Source: Homarus americanus (Eukaryota; Arthropoda; Malacostraca; Decapoda; Nephropidae). Taken from it: DNA of 64,000 nucleotides. Below are positions 1-12,724 of the stretch, one piece after another (position 1 is the first letter of the stretch; each line of letters starts with the position of its first letter). Position numbers and translations under genes: made by a program. The notes under the pieces are model-generated. The model was not told the DNA's origin. It ran no database searches and saw only the letters and a list, made by a program, of their open reading frames with translations. The stretch covers positions 9,738,420 to 9,802,419 of the forward strand of contig NW_024722158.1 in NCBI RefSeq assembly GCF_018991925.1, given 5' to 3'.

Positions 1-142
1 TGTGTTATCAGTGGGTAGTGTGTGTTATCAATGTGTAGTGTGTGTTATCAGTGTGTAGTGTGTGTTATCAGTGTGTAGTGTGTGCTATCAATGTGTAGTG
101 TGTGTTATCAGTGTGTAGTGTGTGTTATCAGTGTGTAGTGTG
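1..142. repeat. 20-bp tandem array, cut by the window edge
   Basis: About seven copies of a 20-bp unit (TGTGTTATCAGTGTGTAGTG) with single-base variants run from the first base, so the array probably continues to the left of the window. It stops abruptly before unique sequence near 143. Confidence 0.9.
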
Positions 143-446
143 TTTTTAAGGACGGTGCAAAGTTTAGGCCGGTGCAAATTTAAGAACGGCGCGAGATTAA
201 GTACGGTACGAATTTAAAGACAGTACTATAAGCCAAGAGGGACAATAAATTATATCCGGCAAGACAACTACAAGATTATAAGCCAGATGCAACAGACGAG
301 TGGCCAGACCCCATATTTCGATCATTCATGCCCCCCTGTACACAGTGACTTAGGAGCACTGCTTTTATAATGGTAATCTCTTAACGTCACATGAATATAT
401 TACACACCCGGCAGAGAGGCGTCAAGGTTCTTGTTTCAGCTGTGGT

Positions 447-508
447 TGTGTATATGTGTGTGTATATGTGCGTGTGTGTGTGTGTGTATGTGCGTGTGCG
501 TGTGTGTA

Positions 509-540
<32 letters not shown>
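447..540. repeat. (GT)n microsatellite, interrupted
   Basis: GT dinucleotides broken by TATG and TGCG steps. The short frames that read through it (HTHTHT and similar) are repeat artefacts. Confidence 0.85.
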
Positions 541-550
541 AATAAGATAT

Positions 551-605
551 GGATCCTCTGAAGATTAAATACCTCGGTGTATTTCACCTCGAGATTAACG
601 ACCCT
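551..605 (+). mobile_element. GGATCAC-family terminal repeat, copy a
   Basis: This 55-bp stretch (GGATCCTCTGAAGATTAA..., then TTTCACCTCGAGATTAACG) aligns by eye with the left terminus of the complete inverted-repeat element at 45565-45718. A telomere-like GGTTA tract follows 75 bp downstream (681-755), as at other copies. No protein is encoded. The matching right terminus may be at 2086-2109. Confidence 0.6.
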
Positions 606-680
606 AACAAGAACTTAATCTTATCTAACTTCACTAAACTTAATCTAACCCAAAGGTAACCGAGATAATACTGCAATAGC

Positions 681-755
681 TAGGTTAAGTTAAGTTAGGT
701 TAGGTTAGGTTAGGTTAGGTTAGGTTAGGTTAGGTTAGGTTAGATTAGGTTAGGT
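681..755. repeat. Interstitial telomere-like (GGTTA)n tract
   Basis: About a dozen GGTTA units with a few variants (AAGTT, AGATT). TTAGG is the ancestral arthropod telomere motif. The tract lies inside unique sequence just downstream of a GGATCAC-family terminus, so it is interstitial and not a chromosome end. Confidence 0.9.
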
Positions 756-1078
756 AAAGGACAAATAGCATCCATAACAATTCCAACAGTTACACAATAC
801 TGAATATCAATGAGTCAATTAATTTCTTGATGACACCCCTAATGTAGTACGTGTCAAGACAGAGCTGTAATAATTCCATACCTTATATACCAACGCCTAA
901 TGATACTTGTTCCCGTGTTTATAGCTGATTTCTCCAAAATATGAAAACTTTGAAAATAATGGAAAAAAAAGGACTGAGAAACTAAAACACTAAAACTATT
1001 TATTTATATATATTTGTTTAAGGGAATTAGCCCACTCGGGCACAGGTCAATGACCCTCATCAGGGCCTGGGGGCGAAG

Positions 1079-1212
<134 letters not shown>

Positions 1213-1952
1213 GTAAAGGACCATAAATAAATGCAAAATTAAAAAAAAAATAAAAATCAAGAGTGAGAAACAATATATATAAGTTGTGTTATCAAAATAA
1301 GAGAAACAATTGAGACTCTGCAATTGTGTGTAAATGAGGCAGAAAGTCAGATCAGCAACCTGGGGCTTGGTCACAATTTTCGTGATGCCATATGGCAGCA
1401 GGGTCTACCATTATACAACACATTATGCTTCCAATATCTTCCTAGGCGGTAGTACCTTCCTGTTTGATAGCTGTCTGGTACCTCGCAGGAATGATACTAT
1501 ACTTTGTATGTCTGGGAGCTGTTGCTGCCTAAATCTGGTATGACCTATCGCAAGTTTTATCAATTATACAGAAGCAAAAAAACAAACTTCCAGATTGACA
1601 GATTTATGAATAAAGTAACTTGACCGGAGTTGGACATAAGATTGTAGTGTCCCCTTAGGAACGTCAACTTGTCCAACTGGTCATTGTGTTACATTGTTGC
1701 GTCAATCACCGTCAGACGTGGGCGCTATTTACAAGATATCCAACAACCACCGACCCAAGATGGTGTACCCAATAACACGAGACTACCATAATGTCAACAA
1801 GTTCGTGGAGTCAACTAGTAAACTGGCTTATCGTTCCTGAAGCTGTGAACCAACACTTGTCTTTGGTGAGTTTCAACAGTATATACAAAATTAATTATAA
1901 CATACAGATTGAAGAATTATTCGCATAACACTTTAAGATAGCTGGGGGGGGG
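1213..1952. other. Unique sequence, no gene recognised
   Basis: No coding domain, RNA gene or repeat recognised on either strand. The longest frame (about 69 codons from 1334) has no recognisable features. Confidence 0.6.
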
Positions 1953-2109
1953 GTAGGTTAGGTTAAAGTTGGTTAGGTTAGTTTAAAGTAGGTTAGGTTA
2001 GGTTAGGTTAGGTTAGGTAAAAGTAGGTCAGGTTAGAGTAGGTTAGGTTAGGTTAGGTTACGAGAGGTTAGGTTAGGTTTCCTTTAGGGTGTCTACTCTT
2101 CCGGTGATC
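1953..2109 (-). mobile_element. Telomere-like (GGTTA)n tract plus GGATCAC-family terminus, copy b
   Basis: Degenerate GGTTA units (1953-2080, including GGTTAAAGT variants) run straight into a terminus at 2086-2109 that reads AGGGTGTCTACTCTTCCGG then TGATC. This is a diverged form of the right end of the complete element at 45.6 kb (GGGGTGTCTAATCTTCACG then TGATCC). The order, core inside and terminus outside, fits the right half of an inverted-repeat element. Confidence 0.5.
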
Positions 2110-2306
2110 TTTGTCCTCAAGTGACACAATAAATCTAGGTGATCGTGGCGGTGTCATTATAGAGCTAACAAGAGGATAATTCTTACAATTATAACTTTAC
2201 ATCGAAGAATAATTTTGTAAGAATAGAAACTAATAGAGAATAATTTATATTGTTCTTTATTTTCTTTGACAAATTACTGGACATTATCACTTACGCTATG
2301 AATACC

Positions 2307-4672
2307 ACAACTGTTGCAGTGAGTGCGACAGTTGTTGCAGTGAGCACGACAGCTGTTGCAGTGAGCACGACAGCTGTTGCAGTGAGTACGACAGCTGTTG
2401 CAGTGAGTACGACAGCTGTTGCAGTGAGTACGACAGCTGTTGCAGTGAGCACGACAGCTGTTGCAGTGAGTGAGTACGACACAGTGAGCACGACAGCTGT
2501 TGCAGTGAGCACGACAGCTGTTGCAGTGAGCACGACAGCTGTTGCAGTGAGTACGACAGCTGTTACAGTGAGTACGACAGCTGTTGCAGTGAGCACGACA
2601 GCTGTTGCAGTGAGCACGACAGCTGTTGCAGTGAGTACGACAGCTGTTGCAGTGAGTACGACAGCTGTTACAGTGAGTACGACAGTTGTTGCAGTGAGTA
2701 CGACAGCTGTTGCAGTGAGTACGACAGTTGTTGCAGTGAGTACGACAGTTGTTGCAGTGAGTACGACAGTTGTTGCAGTGAGTACGACAGTTGTTGCAGT
2801 GAGTACGACAGTTGTTGCAGTGAGTACGACAGTTGGTTTGCAGTGAGTACGACGGTTGTTGCAGTGAGTAAACCAGTTGTTGCGAGTGAGTACGACGGTT
2901 GTTTGCAGTGAGTACGACAGTTGTTGCAGTGAGTACGACAGCTGTTGCAGTGAGTACGACAGTTGTTGCCGGTGAGTACCGACAGTTGTTGCAGTGTGAT
3001 GCGACCCAGTTGTTCCTTGATGAGTGCGACGAAGTTGTTTAGTGGTGCGACAGTTTGTTGCAGTGGAGTACGACGGTTGTTGCCGGTGAGTATGACGGCT
3101 GTTGCGGTGAGTGCGACGGTTGTTGCAGTGGTACGACGGTTGTTACAGTGAGTACGACGGTTGTTGCAGTGAGTGCGACGGTTGTTACAGTGAGTGCGAC
3201 GGTTGTTGCAGTGGGTACGACGGTTGTTGCAGTGAGCACGACAGCTGTTGCAGTGAGCGCGACGGCTGTTACGGTGAGTACGACGGTTGTTTGCAGTGAG
3301 CACGACGGTTGTTGCAGTGAAATTGCGACAGCTGTTTACGGTAGTGCGACACAGCTGTTACAGTAAGGTACGACAGTTGTTGCGGTGAGTATGACGGCTG
3401 TTTGCGGTGGTACGACAGCTGTTGCGGTGATACGGCAGCTGTTGCGGTGAGTATGACAGCTGTTACGGTGGTACGACGGTTGTTGCAGTGGTACGACAGC
3501 TGTTGCGGCGTGGTACGACGGTTGTTACAGTGAGTACGACAGCTGTTGCAGAGTGAGTGCGACGGCTGTTACAGTGAGTGCGACAGTTGTTACAGTGGTA
3601 CGACGGTTGTTGCAGTGGAGTGCGACGGCTGTTACAGTGAGAGTGCGACAGCTGTTGCAGTGAGTACGACAGCTGTTGCAGTGAGTACGACGGCTGTTGC
3701 GGTGAGTATGACGGCTGTTGCAGTGAGTACGACAGCTGTTGCAGTGAAATTGCGACGGTTGTTACAGTGGTACGACGGCTGTTGCCAGTGGTACGACGGC
3801 TGTTTGCCCAGTGGTACGACAGCTGTTGCGGTGAGTATGACGGCTGTTGCAGTGGTACGACAGTTGTTGCAGTGAGTACGACGGTTGTTGCGGTGAGCAC
3901 GACGGCTGTTACAGTGCGACAGCTGTTACGGTGAGTGCGACAGCTGTTACCGGTGGGTACGACGGTTGTTACGGTGGTGCGACAGCTGTTGCAGTGGTAC
4001 GACAGCTGTTACAGTGTGAGTACGACGGTTGTTACAGTGGAATTGCGACAGCTGTTACAGTGAGTGCGACAGCTGTTGCGAGTGAGTGCGACAGCTGTTA
4101 CGGTGAGTGCGACAGCTGTTGCAGTGGTACGACGGTTGTTACGGTGGTACGACGGTTGTTACAGTGAGTACGACGCTGTTGCAGTGAGTGCGACGGCTGT
4201 TGCAGTGAGTACGACAGCTGTTACAGTGAGTACGACAGTTGTTGCAGTGAGTACGACAGCTGTTACAGTGAGTACGACAGCTGTTGCAGTGAGTACGACA
4301 GTTGTTACAGTGAGTACGACAGCTGTTACAGTGAGTACGACAGCTGTTGCAGTGAGTACGACAGCTGTTGCAGTGAGTACGACAGCTGTTACAGTGAGCA
4401 CGACAGCTGTTACAGTGAGTACGACAGTTGTTGCAGTGAGTACGACAGTTGTTACAGTGAGTACGACAGCTGTTACAGTGAGTACGACAGCTGTTACAGT
4501 GAGTACGACAGTTGTTACAGTGAGTACGACAGCTGTTACAGTGAGTACGACAGCTGTTGCAGTGAGTACGACAGCTGTTGCAGTGAGTACGACAGCTGTT
4601 GCAGTGAGTACGACAGCTGGTGCGGTGAGTACGACAGCTGTTGCGGTGAGTACGACAGCTGTTGCGGTATGC
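2307..4672. repeat. 21-bp minisatellite array, 2.4 kb
   Basis: More than 100 copies of a 21-bp unit, AGTACGACAGCTGTTGCAGTG. The outer parts (2307-2830 and 4180-4672) are nearly uniform and keep the 21-bp period, giving open frames on both strands (Ser-Thr-Thr-Ala-Val-Ala-Val on +). The central 1.3 kb has many one- or two-base indels and shortened units. Because the period is a multiple of three and the unit lacks stops in several frames, the long frames are expected without selection. I see no upstream exon, signal peptide or splice sites. Confidence 0.95.
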
Positions 4673-5994
4673 GTAAGTGAGTTTATGAAGCAATAGTGTG
4701 ACTACCTAGCTCGGGTGGATACAATCTGTGGCTCAGGGTACAAGCCAACCAGCGGTATGCAGTGTACGATTTTAATTTTGAAGTATATGTTAATCAGAGT
4801 CATGTTCCTCCCACAAATAAATGGTGGCCACTGTATCTAAAGATGTGAACAAGATACACTTCATTAACATGGATACATTTTTAGCCATAATGACTGCAGC
4901 CGTCAGGTATGTGGCGCTGGCAAACATAAGGTCAACAAAGCACAGGTGCATGGGCAGGTAACGTATAACCTCGTTTTATGTCTATTGGAGACTAGGTGAG
5001 CCCATGAAGGTGTTGAGGACAAAGATATACTCAATGAAACTACACACAGGAGAGACTAACAATGCTTAATCGTGAGTGTGATGTCTCGAAGAAATGTCGT
5101 TGACTCTGTTAAATGAGGCTAAAAGGTGAAAATAGATCAGTGAACTATGGCACTGAAAATATCCTTTACTCTGATCAAGTCAATTTATTAATTAATCGAA
5201 GATATTGTGAGCGGTTTTCTCTGGTTCCTGATATAGACGCCGTCGGTGTTTTTACATGCAATGGTTTAAATTCCCCGTGATAAAAGACGCATGATAATTT
5301 ACTGCAACCATTTACATAAGCAGACATGCATCCTGAATCCCTTGAGGAGAAACCTTTAAGACTAGTGAACTTTACACAAGGTCCACAAAACACCCATCTC
5401 CCCCTCCTTTATTTAAGTAGTCACTGAGAAGTTGATGGCTAGCGGTCAACCATTCTCACGTCCGTCTGTTAAATGACTCGGGTTTTGCAAGACAGATAAT
5501 GATTCTTTCGGCGACTTTTGACCTTAAACTTTGACCGCTGGTGGTTGCAAGGGAAATCGCTGCCGGAGAAAGGTGGTAATTTTCAGCAGTGAAAATTTCA
5601 AATGATCGGTTCAGAATTATGGAAAGTAGCGTATGAGGCTGACCTTTGATCGATGGTTGCTGCAAGTCAGGTCGCCGGTGGAGAAAGGTGTCCAGATATA
5701 ACTTGGGGAATTTCTTGATGATTAGTTCGGCGATTAATGGAATAAGGTGGTTCCTAGAGTAAGGTGGTTAGATAATTAAAGGTTTTCGCAGTCAATGTTG
5801 TTGATGGAAAAAGGTGGCCACTGCAAACTGTGATGATCTAAAAAAATAAATAAAAATCTGGAAGTTAAAGAAGAAATGTATCATTTTTCGACGGATTTTG
5901 GCCGAATTTGGCAATAATAGCTTAGTTCCCATTGCAGCTGAAGCCGATCTGCTGTGAAAGCAATATACAACTGAATGGCGATTATTTTTAGTTA

Positions 5995-5996
<2 letters not shown>
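4673..5996. other. Unique sequence, no gene recognised
   Basis: Mixed-composition DNA. 5530-5780 has weak internal similarity (GGAGAAAGGTGG-like words recurring), suggesting an old decayed tandem repeat. No coding domain, tRNA or terminal inverted repeat seen. Confidence 0.5.

Positions 5997-6050
<54 letters not shown>
5997..6050. repeat. (ATT)n microsatellite
   Basis: Uninterrupted ATT triplets. Confidence 0.95.
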
Positions 6051-6242
6051 GGCAACAGCAACCAGACACCATCACTCAACCAAGAGAATAAATCACTCAT
6101 GTTAGGTGGTGTTGGATATTTATTTTCAAATTCCTGAAGAGAAACTGTTGGTTTATGTTACCAAATAAAATTACTGTTACCCCCTCCCTCCCCCACCCAC
6201 CTCTCTTAAGATGTTGGTACAGGAGTCAGGATGGCCTTGTAT

Positions 6243-6245
<3 letters not shown>

Positions 6246-6302
<57 letters not shown>
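6246..6302. repeat. (GT)n microsatellite
   Basis: About 28 uninterrupted GT units, immediately upstream of sequence that may be the 5' part of LINE D. Confidence 0.95.
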
Positions 6303-6305
<3 letters not shown>

Positions 6306-7411
6306 CCGTCGCCCACACGGTGGTGAAATGCGTCTAGTGTGGCAGCATCATGTCAGTGTTTAAGTGCAAGTACTGCTTGCTTGCTCCCTCTCGCTTTCAG
6401 ATGCCGCCGCTGGCTAGCCCTCATGGCGAACAGGGAAGCAACTTGCATAAGTCTTCCCCTGGCTGTACACAGCCTCTGCACCACCAAGACTCCTGCTGTG
6501 CCTCCTCGTGGCAACACACGGTAACTGGGTGAATAGTGGGCCCAGGCTAGACCAGCAGGGGATCTCGGAATAGCAGTGGGCCCCAGAAGGACAGCGCATA
6601 GGCCCACTGGCATGTGAACACGTCCTGGCACCTACCAACCATTATCCCGCTGCCTTGCGGATTAACCTTGGAAGGTATAAGGTAACGGGAGTAAACCCCG
6701 AACGAAAAATCTGCTGTGGAGCCCTGCATCAGGCAGACATGCTTACATAGCTCCAACAAGACCCCAACGGCAGTGTAGGCGGAAGAGGTAACCACCATGG
6801 AAACCCAAGGACTACACCGGCGGAGGAAGGCAATGCATGATGGACAGGATACTAAGGCGAAACCCCAACAAACTGGGCTAACAGCAGTCCATTGCAACTC
6901 TCCCTCTCCCCAGTCGTTGCAACACTTGCACCACCGGGCAGGAAAAGGGAGAGCCAAGATGTGGGGTTGCAGCCTGCGCTCCTGCCGCACCACATAAATC
7001 AACTCACGCGCAGCCATCATCCAGCTCATCATACCACTCATCATCCTCAAAACCCTTATAACCCCAAAAGTCCTACGGCGACGGACAAGTGGCGACGGGG
7101 ACAGGCAGAGATGACTGCCGGGAGTCTTTAGTCACAGCTCTGCACATGGGCGGCACAGATAAGATGGTCGTTTATGCACTGGGATCTAGGCAGCAGTGCA
7201 ATCCGGTCCTGTCTGTGTGACTGAGCAGCCCTTACCAGGAGCCTCTCTACTCACCCCACACGGGAGAGGGCTAGAAAAGTGCCCTAAACATCGCCTGCCT
7301 AAAAAAATAACCTGATTGGGCAACCGAACCCAGTAAGGTCGTATATACTTATGCGGTCGAAAACACAATCAAAATTACAGATCCAAGCAAAAACAAACTA
7401 TACAACCTCTT

Positions 7412-8176
7412 ATGTTCGCTGCATGGAATGTCAGGACCCTTCTGGATACTGGAACAAATGAGCATCCTGAAAGAAGAACTGCCCTTGTGGCAAAAAAGCT
7501 GGTTAGGTGTAACATTGACATAGCAGCCATTATGAGTCCCGGCTCCCTGATGAGGGTTAATTCACAGAACGAGGGTCTGGCTATCCCTTCTTCAGGAAGG
7601 GTAAGCCTGCTGCAGAGAGAAACTGCATTTATGGAGATGGCTTTGCCATCCGCCAACGCATCCTACACAGGCTAACTGAAATGCCTATTGGGATCAACGA
7701 GCGCCTCATGACGCTCCGAGTCCCACTGAATCTCTCACTTCATCAGTGCATACGCCCCAACACTGGATGCAAAGGATGACATCAAGGAGGCCTTTTATGT
7801 CGACCTTGACAGAGTGCTAACCTCTATCTCCAGAGAAGACAAGGTTGTGCTCTTTGGTGACTTCCATGCCAGAGTTGGCAGAGATGCTGAGATTTGGCAG
7901 GGAACCATAGGGAGAAATGGACAAGGGAAGTGTAATCCCAATGGCCTGCTTTTCTTCAGCAACTGTGCTGCACACACCCTCACTTTCACCAATACCCTGT
8001 TTAGGCAGGCCGACAAGTTGAAGGGTTCGTGGCAACACCCACGATCCAAACACTGGCATTTCATCGACTACATCATTGTCAGAGAAAGAGATAGCAGCAA
8101 GCCTCCATTAGAGATTTTAACACTAAGCATCTGGAGGATCCAGCATGTTTCAGAAAGTAGCCCGAACATGGGCTGA
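7412..8176 (+). pseudogene. LINE D endonuclease domain, broken
   Basis: Opens with an APE-type endonuclease N-terminus (AAWNVRTLLDTGTN, with the expected Asn) and continues about 56 codons before losing frame. Homology resumes in other frames (RLTEMPIGINERLMTLRVP at about 7670-7727, SAYAP at about 7745) and from 7814 to 8100 (VVLFGDFHARVG, then HPRSKHWHFIDYIIV). The catalytic GD-Asn motif normally reads GDFN or GDLN. Here it is GDFH, so the Asn is lost. The element's endonuclease would nick the DNA target. This copy has at least two frameshifts plus the motif change and cannot work. Confidence 0.75.
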
Positions 8177-8238
8177 TAAACAACCCAACAGAAAACAACG
8201 CAAATGCCAGTGCCGAATGGGATACACTCGACACTGTC

Positions 8239-9833
8239 ATGACAAAAACCTGCAGAGAGACCCTCGGCCAGATAGAAAGAATACACCAGGACTGGTTTGA
8301 TGAAAATGACCAGACAATCAATGGATTCATCAATGATAAACGTGCTGCTTTAACTGACTGGCAGACCAACCCTCAGTCTCGGACCAAAGCGGCTATTTTC
8401 CGCAAGAAGAAAGCTGCGGCCCAGCGGGAGCTTCGCAATCTAAAGAACGAATGGTTCAAAAATAAAGCATGTGAAATACAAAAAATTTCAGATCAGCACA
8501 AGATGCGTGAATTTTAAATATTTTACGGGCCAATCACTTGTGGCTCAGCTCCCCTCCGCTCATCTGACGGTAACGTCATAATTAAAGACGACGAAGGCCT
8601 CCTTCAGCGTTGGAAAGAGCACTACCAATCATTACTCAACAGAAACACCGATGTGGATGTCCTGACTACCCAGCAGGTCTCTTAGCATCCAGAGCTGACC
8701 CACCTCAGATATCCTCCATCCCTGGATGAGGTAGCTACTGCCATCAAACAGATAAAAAATAACAAAGCCTCAGGGCCTGATGGAATCCCAGCCAAAGTGT
8801 ATAAAGCAGGAGGACCTCTGCTTACCAGCCGTCTCCACTCTCTCCCAGAGAATATATGGGAAAAGGGGGAAATCCCCCAAGCTCGTCAATATTTATAAGA
8901 ACAAGGGAGACCGGTCAGACTGTGGCAACTACTGCGGGATCCCGCTGCTGTCTGTAGCTGGCAAGATTATCGCCCGAGTCCTCCTAAACAGACTTCTTCC
9001 TGAGGCGGAAAACCTCCTCCCAGAATCTCAATGTGGTTTAAGACCATCACGTGGCTCGACTGACATGATCTTTGCTGCCCGTCAGATTCAGGAAAAGTGC
9101 AGAGAACAGCGTCGTGACCTGTACATGGCTTTCATCGACCTAACCAAGGCCTTCGACTCGGTCAACATGGAAGCCTTCTGGCAGACTCTCAGCCGTTTTA
9201 GCTGCCCACCAAAAATCATTGCCATTGTGAGGCAACTCTACGATGGCATGAACGGCTTGGCCCTGCAAAATGGCACCCAGTCTGAGTTCTCCTCCTCGTC
9301 CAAACGGCGGTTAAACAAGGGTGTGTACTGGCACCAACTCTCTTTTCCATTTTCTTGGCTGCCCTCCTTACTCGTGCCAGTGCCAATTTAGCCGGCGGAA
9401 AAAACAAAGGTGTCGGCAGCTTCCATTACTGATCTACAGTATGCAGACGACCTCACTCCTGTTGCTCATACTGAACGCAACCTACAGGAGATCCTGAACA
9501 CCTACACAGATGCATATGCACACTTCAGCCTTGAGGTGAATGTACTTAAGACTCAGATTCTCTTTCAGCCTGCCCTTTGTTCAGACACACTTCCACCATC
9601 CATCCAGCTTAACGGGTACTACCCTCTCTAATGTTACCCACTTTCGGTATCTCGACTCCCACCTGTCCTCCACCGCGGACAATGATGTAAAGATTCAACA
9701 TCGGATCAGAAGTGCATCCCAAGCCTTTGGCAGACTCCGAAACCGTGTCTTCAGCTGTAGGGAGTTGAAATTATTTACAAAGTTACACGTATATCGAGCT
9801 GTGGTCCTCCCCACCCTGCTATATGGCAGCTAG
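8239..9833 (+). pseudogene. LINE D linker and reverse transcriptase, broken
   Basis: A basic linker (8239-8517) is followed by RT motifs scattered over frames: KASGPDGIPAKV near 8765, RDLYMAFIDLTKAFDSVNME near 9115-9170 (motif A with its catalytic Asp) and LQYADDLTPVAHT near 9435 (motif C, YADD). The thumb-like region ends near 9833 with an in-frame TAG. Stops or frameshifts occur near 8517, 8685, 8895, 9390 and 9630. The family RT copies its own RNA at a nicked target. This copy is dead although the YADD residues survive. Confidence 0.8.
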
Positions 9834-9839
9834 ACACGG

Positions 9840-10391
9840 GTCAAATACAGGAGACACCTCAAGGCACTTGAAAACTTTCACCAACGTAGTCTACGTTCCA
9901 TCTTCCGTGTTCGCTAGGAAGACATGACAACAAATGCCAGTATTCTTGCTGTCACCAACTGTAGTAGCATCGAGGCTACCATTATCTACGAAGACCTACG
10001 CTGGGCTGGCCATGTTACCCGCATGGACGACAGTAGACTGCCAAAGCAGCTACTTTACAATCACCTAACGAATGGTAAACGTAACGCTGGCGGGCAACTG
10101 AAGAGGTATAAGGATATTTTTAAGACAAACATGAAAAAGTGCCAAATCGACCCCCTCACCTGGGAGACGATTACTCCATATCGTAACGCTTGGAGGAGTA
10201 CCACACGAGGTGTCAATACTTTCGAGGTAGCCCGACTGCATGACGAGACAGACACGCGCCAACGCCGGAAAAACGCTGCCGCCGCCCTTCCCGCACTAGA
10301 TGCAGCCCCTCACATGTGCAACTTCTGTGCTCGACCCTGCCGGTCCCGTATCGGCCTCTTTAGTCACCTCAAAACTCACCAATGTAGGTGA
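9840..10391 (+). pseudogene. LINE D C-terminal region with C2H2 zinc finger
   Basis: The open frame 9924-10391 gives 155 codons. It carries DLRWAGHVTRMDD, characteristic of the region after RT in this group, and ends in a classical C2H2 finger (CNFC, then 12 residues, then HLKTH). In the family the finger probably contacts RNA or DNA during integration (inference). It is separated from the RT by TAG codons at about 9832 and 9916. The sequence after the stop (10391-10480) looks like 3' UTR. Confidence 0.7.
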
Positions 10392-10535
10392 CATCCTTAA
10401 TAACTTTTATCATTGTATGATGGCTGGATGATCGTAATACTCGATTCCGAGTGACAGCGAAGTAGTATTAGTAGTAGTGTGTGTGTGTGTGTAGACCATC
10501 GTTTACACCGGGTCGGGTCGTTATCTTCAACCTTG

Positions 10536-10536
<1 letters not shown>

Positions 10537-10581
<45 letters not shown>

Positions 10582-10702
10582 ACGCACGCACACACATGCA
10601 CACACACTGCAACTCTATTAATAAACCGTTTACTATTATTTTTATTATTATTATTATTATTACTATTATTATTATTATTATTATTACACACACACACACA
10701 CA
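10537..10702. repeat. (CA)n, LINE B tail fragment and (ATT)n, compound tract
   Basis: The order is (CA)n (10537-10580), about 35 bp ending AATAAACCGTTTACTATT that matches the 3' end of LINE B, then (ATT)n (10627-10685), then (CA)n (10686-10702). The piece is best read as the last bases and ATT tail of one LINE B insertion, embedded in microsatellite. Confidence 0.7.
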
Positions 10703-11120
<418 letters not shown>

Positions 11121-12528
11121 ATGATTTTGAAAGCTATCATTTCATTTTATACAATTTCGGTAATTTGTATCATTGAAGTTTGTTCTCATCTTCCCGAGGA
11201 GGAGCACTTTTCTCTCCCTCACCATCTCTGGTTTACGTCATCTATCACTGTACATTATTGTCTCTACCTCGTTGACTGTATGTGTTGTGTACCTGTGTTC
11301 ATGTATCCAGGGTCAGGCTTCTCCCAGGATCGTTGTCAGTTGGAGGATACTGCGGGATGAGTATATGCACACACACGCATATATAACTATGCATAAATTA
11401 TTTTTTACGGTATTTCTTTTCCAAGCACTTGGTCACTATTACGTCCAAATTTATTTTTTAGATAAAAAGAAGAAAATGACCGAGTTCTTTCCCAGGAAAT
11501 CAAGGAAGAAAAAACAAAAACAAAACTGCAACGAATGAGTACCCCACATTAGCACGCACTTCCCGTGGTACTTAAAGGGGAGGAGGGCGGTATACAATAG
11601 TTGGTGGGCCACGGGGGTCCTGATAACGTATGTGTAATTGTCTCATATATAGTTTTGGTGGTCTCGGACATTCTGGAATTTCAGTCTGGATATACAGTAC
11701 AATAAGGATTACTCAATAGGTATGACTGCGAAATTTTCTATATAGTTTTACTTTTACGAAATTTTTGCCTTCCTCGTAGAAGTCGACGATCAGTTAGTTC
11801 TAATCTGGTACAGGAAACAACGTAAGAAACATTAGCAGTAAGAAGGAATCTTTAGTCTAAGGCAGACGTGAAGGGTGAGTGGAGAGCAGGCGGAGGCTGA
11901 GGGAGGGTGAACGGTGGGCGAGCTAAGGGAGGGCAGGGTGAGTGGTCAGTGTTGGTCACGGTCACGCCGCTGCCTCACTCTCTCTCGTAAACCTCAGATA
12001 TTTATACCAAGGAACGAATTATCTCCTCACTCATGAACTGGAAGTGTCTCCCCTAGGGTACAACTGCCAATAGATACTGACAATAAAGTTGAGGTTTATT
12101 TCGAACCAACTTGTGGCACTGTTTCATGTGGTAGTTTGTGCCTTGGGAAAAAACTTGATCAGGAAAAAATTACGGGAGAATTTCCATGAAGAAATTTTTC
12201 CTGAAGTTTAACTGAAATGTTCGTCAACTCAGTAGTGAACAGTAGAAACAATAATATATTCTAGTACATACACACACACAAATGCAGGTATGGCGAATCG
12301 CGGCAAATGCTCCGGGCCCCGCGTGTAGGGGTCCGGCGCGCCAAGTAAGGACTGACCTGACTGCTAGTGTCCGAAAGAATATCTCAAATAGAAACGTGTC
12401 TTTGTTTATTCCACACATGGAAGTCTTATCACAGGTTGTCCTTATAAACTTGGCAGACAAATATAGTTTTTTCGATAATTTCAAGAACGTGTTTTATATT
12501 AATTGCATTTATTTTCCTAGACTTAACC
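11121..12528. other. Unique sequence, no gene recognised
   Basis: No domain recognised on either strand. 11870-11960 is G-rich (GGGTGAGTGG-like words). Frames of up to 121 codons around 11173-11538 have no recognisable motif, and their lysine-rich end follows A-rich DNA. Confidence 0.5.
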
Positions 12529-12724
12529 CGAGTGTGAGTGCGAATGTGAGTGTGTGTATGAGTGTTAGTGGGTGAGTGTGTGTGTGTAAGGTGAATGTGA
12601 GGTGAGTGTGAGAGTGAGTTGAGGGAGAGTGTGAGGGTGAGTGTGAGGGAGTGAGTGTGTGTGAGGTGAATGTGAGGGAGAGTGTGAGAGTGAGTTGAGG
12701 GGGATTGTGAGGGTGAGTGTGTGT
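12529..12724. repeat. Degenerate (GTGAG)n-type tract
   Basis: Irregular GTGAG, GTGTG and GAGTT words, with GAGAGTGAGTTGAGGG occurring twice about 70 bp apart, indicating a partly duplicated simple repeat. Confidence 0.8.

Larger units (their letters stand above)
6310..10480 (+). mobile_element. LINE D: decayed non-LTR retrotransposon
   Basis: Fragments of one long ORF in the order endonuclease, RT, C-terminal zinc finger lie on the + strand between 7412 and 10391. The upstream GC-rich stretch 6310-7400 matches its neighbours poorly and probably includes the 5' UTR, but I could not define the 5' end. The 3' end is guessed near 10480, where a (TAG)-type tail runs into (GT)n. Many stops and frameshifts make it non-functional. 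The order fits an APE-endonuclease LINE. I do not assign a clade. Confidence 0.65.

Noticed and set aside
681..755. GGTTA tract as a chromosome end
   Set aside because: It is short, imperfect and flanked by unique DNA on both sides, as are all other tracts in the window.
2250..4696. Ser-Thr-Ala-Val repeat frames, possibly a mucin or silk-like protein
   Set aside because: Equally long frames exist on both strands of the 21-bp array and the centre is scrambled by indels.
6339..7131. Several overlapping frames of 60-167 codons upstream of LINE D
   Set aside because: They overlap on both strands in GC-richer DNA with no domain, and are more likely 5' UTR of the retrotransposon.
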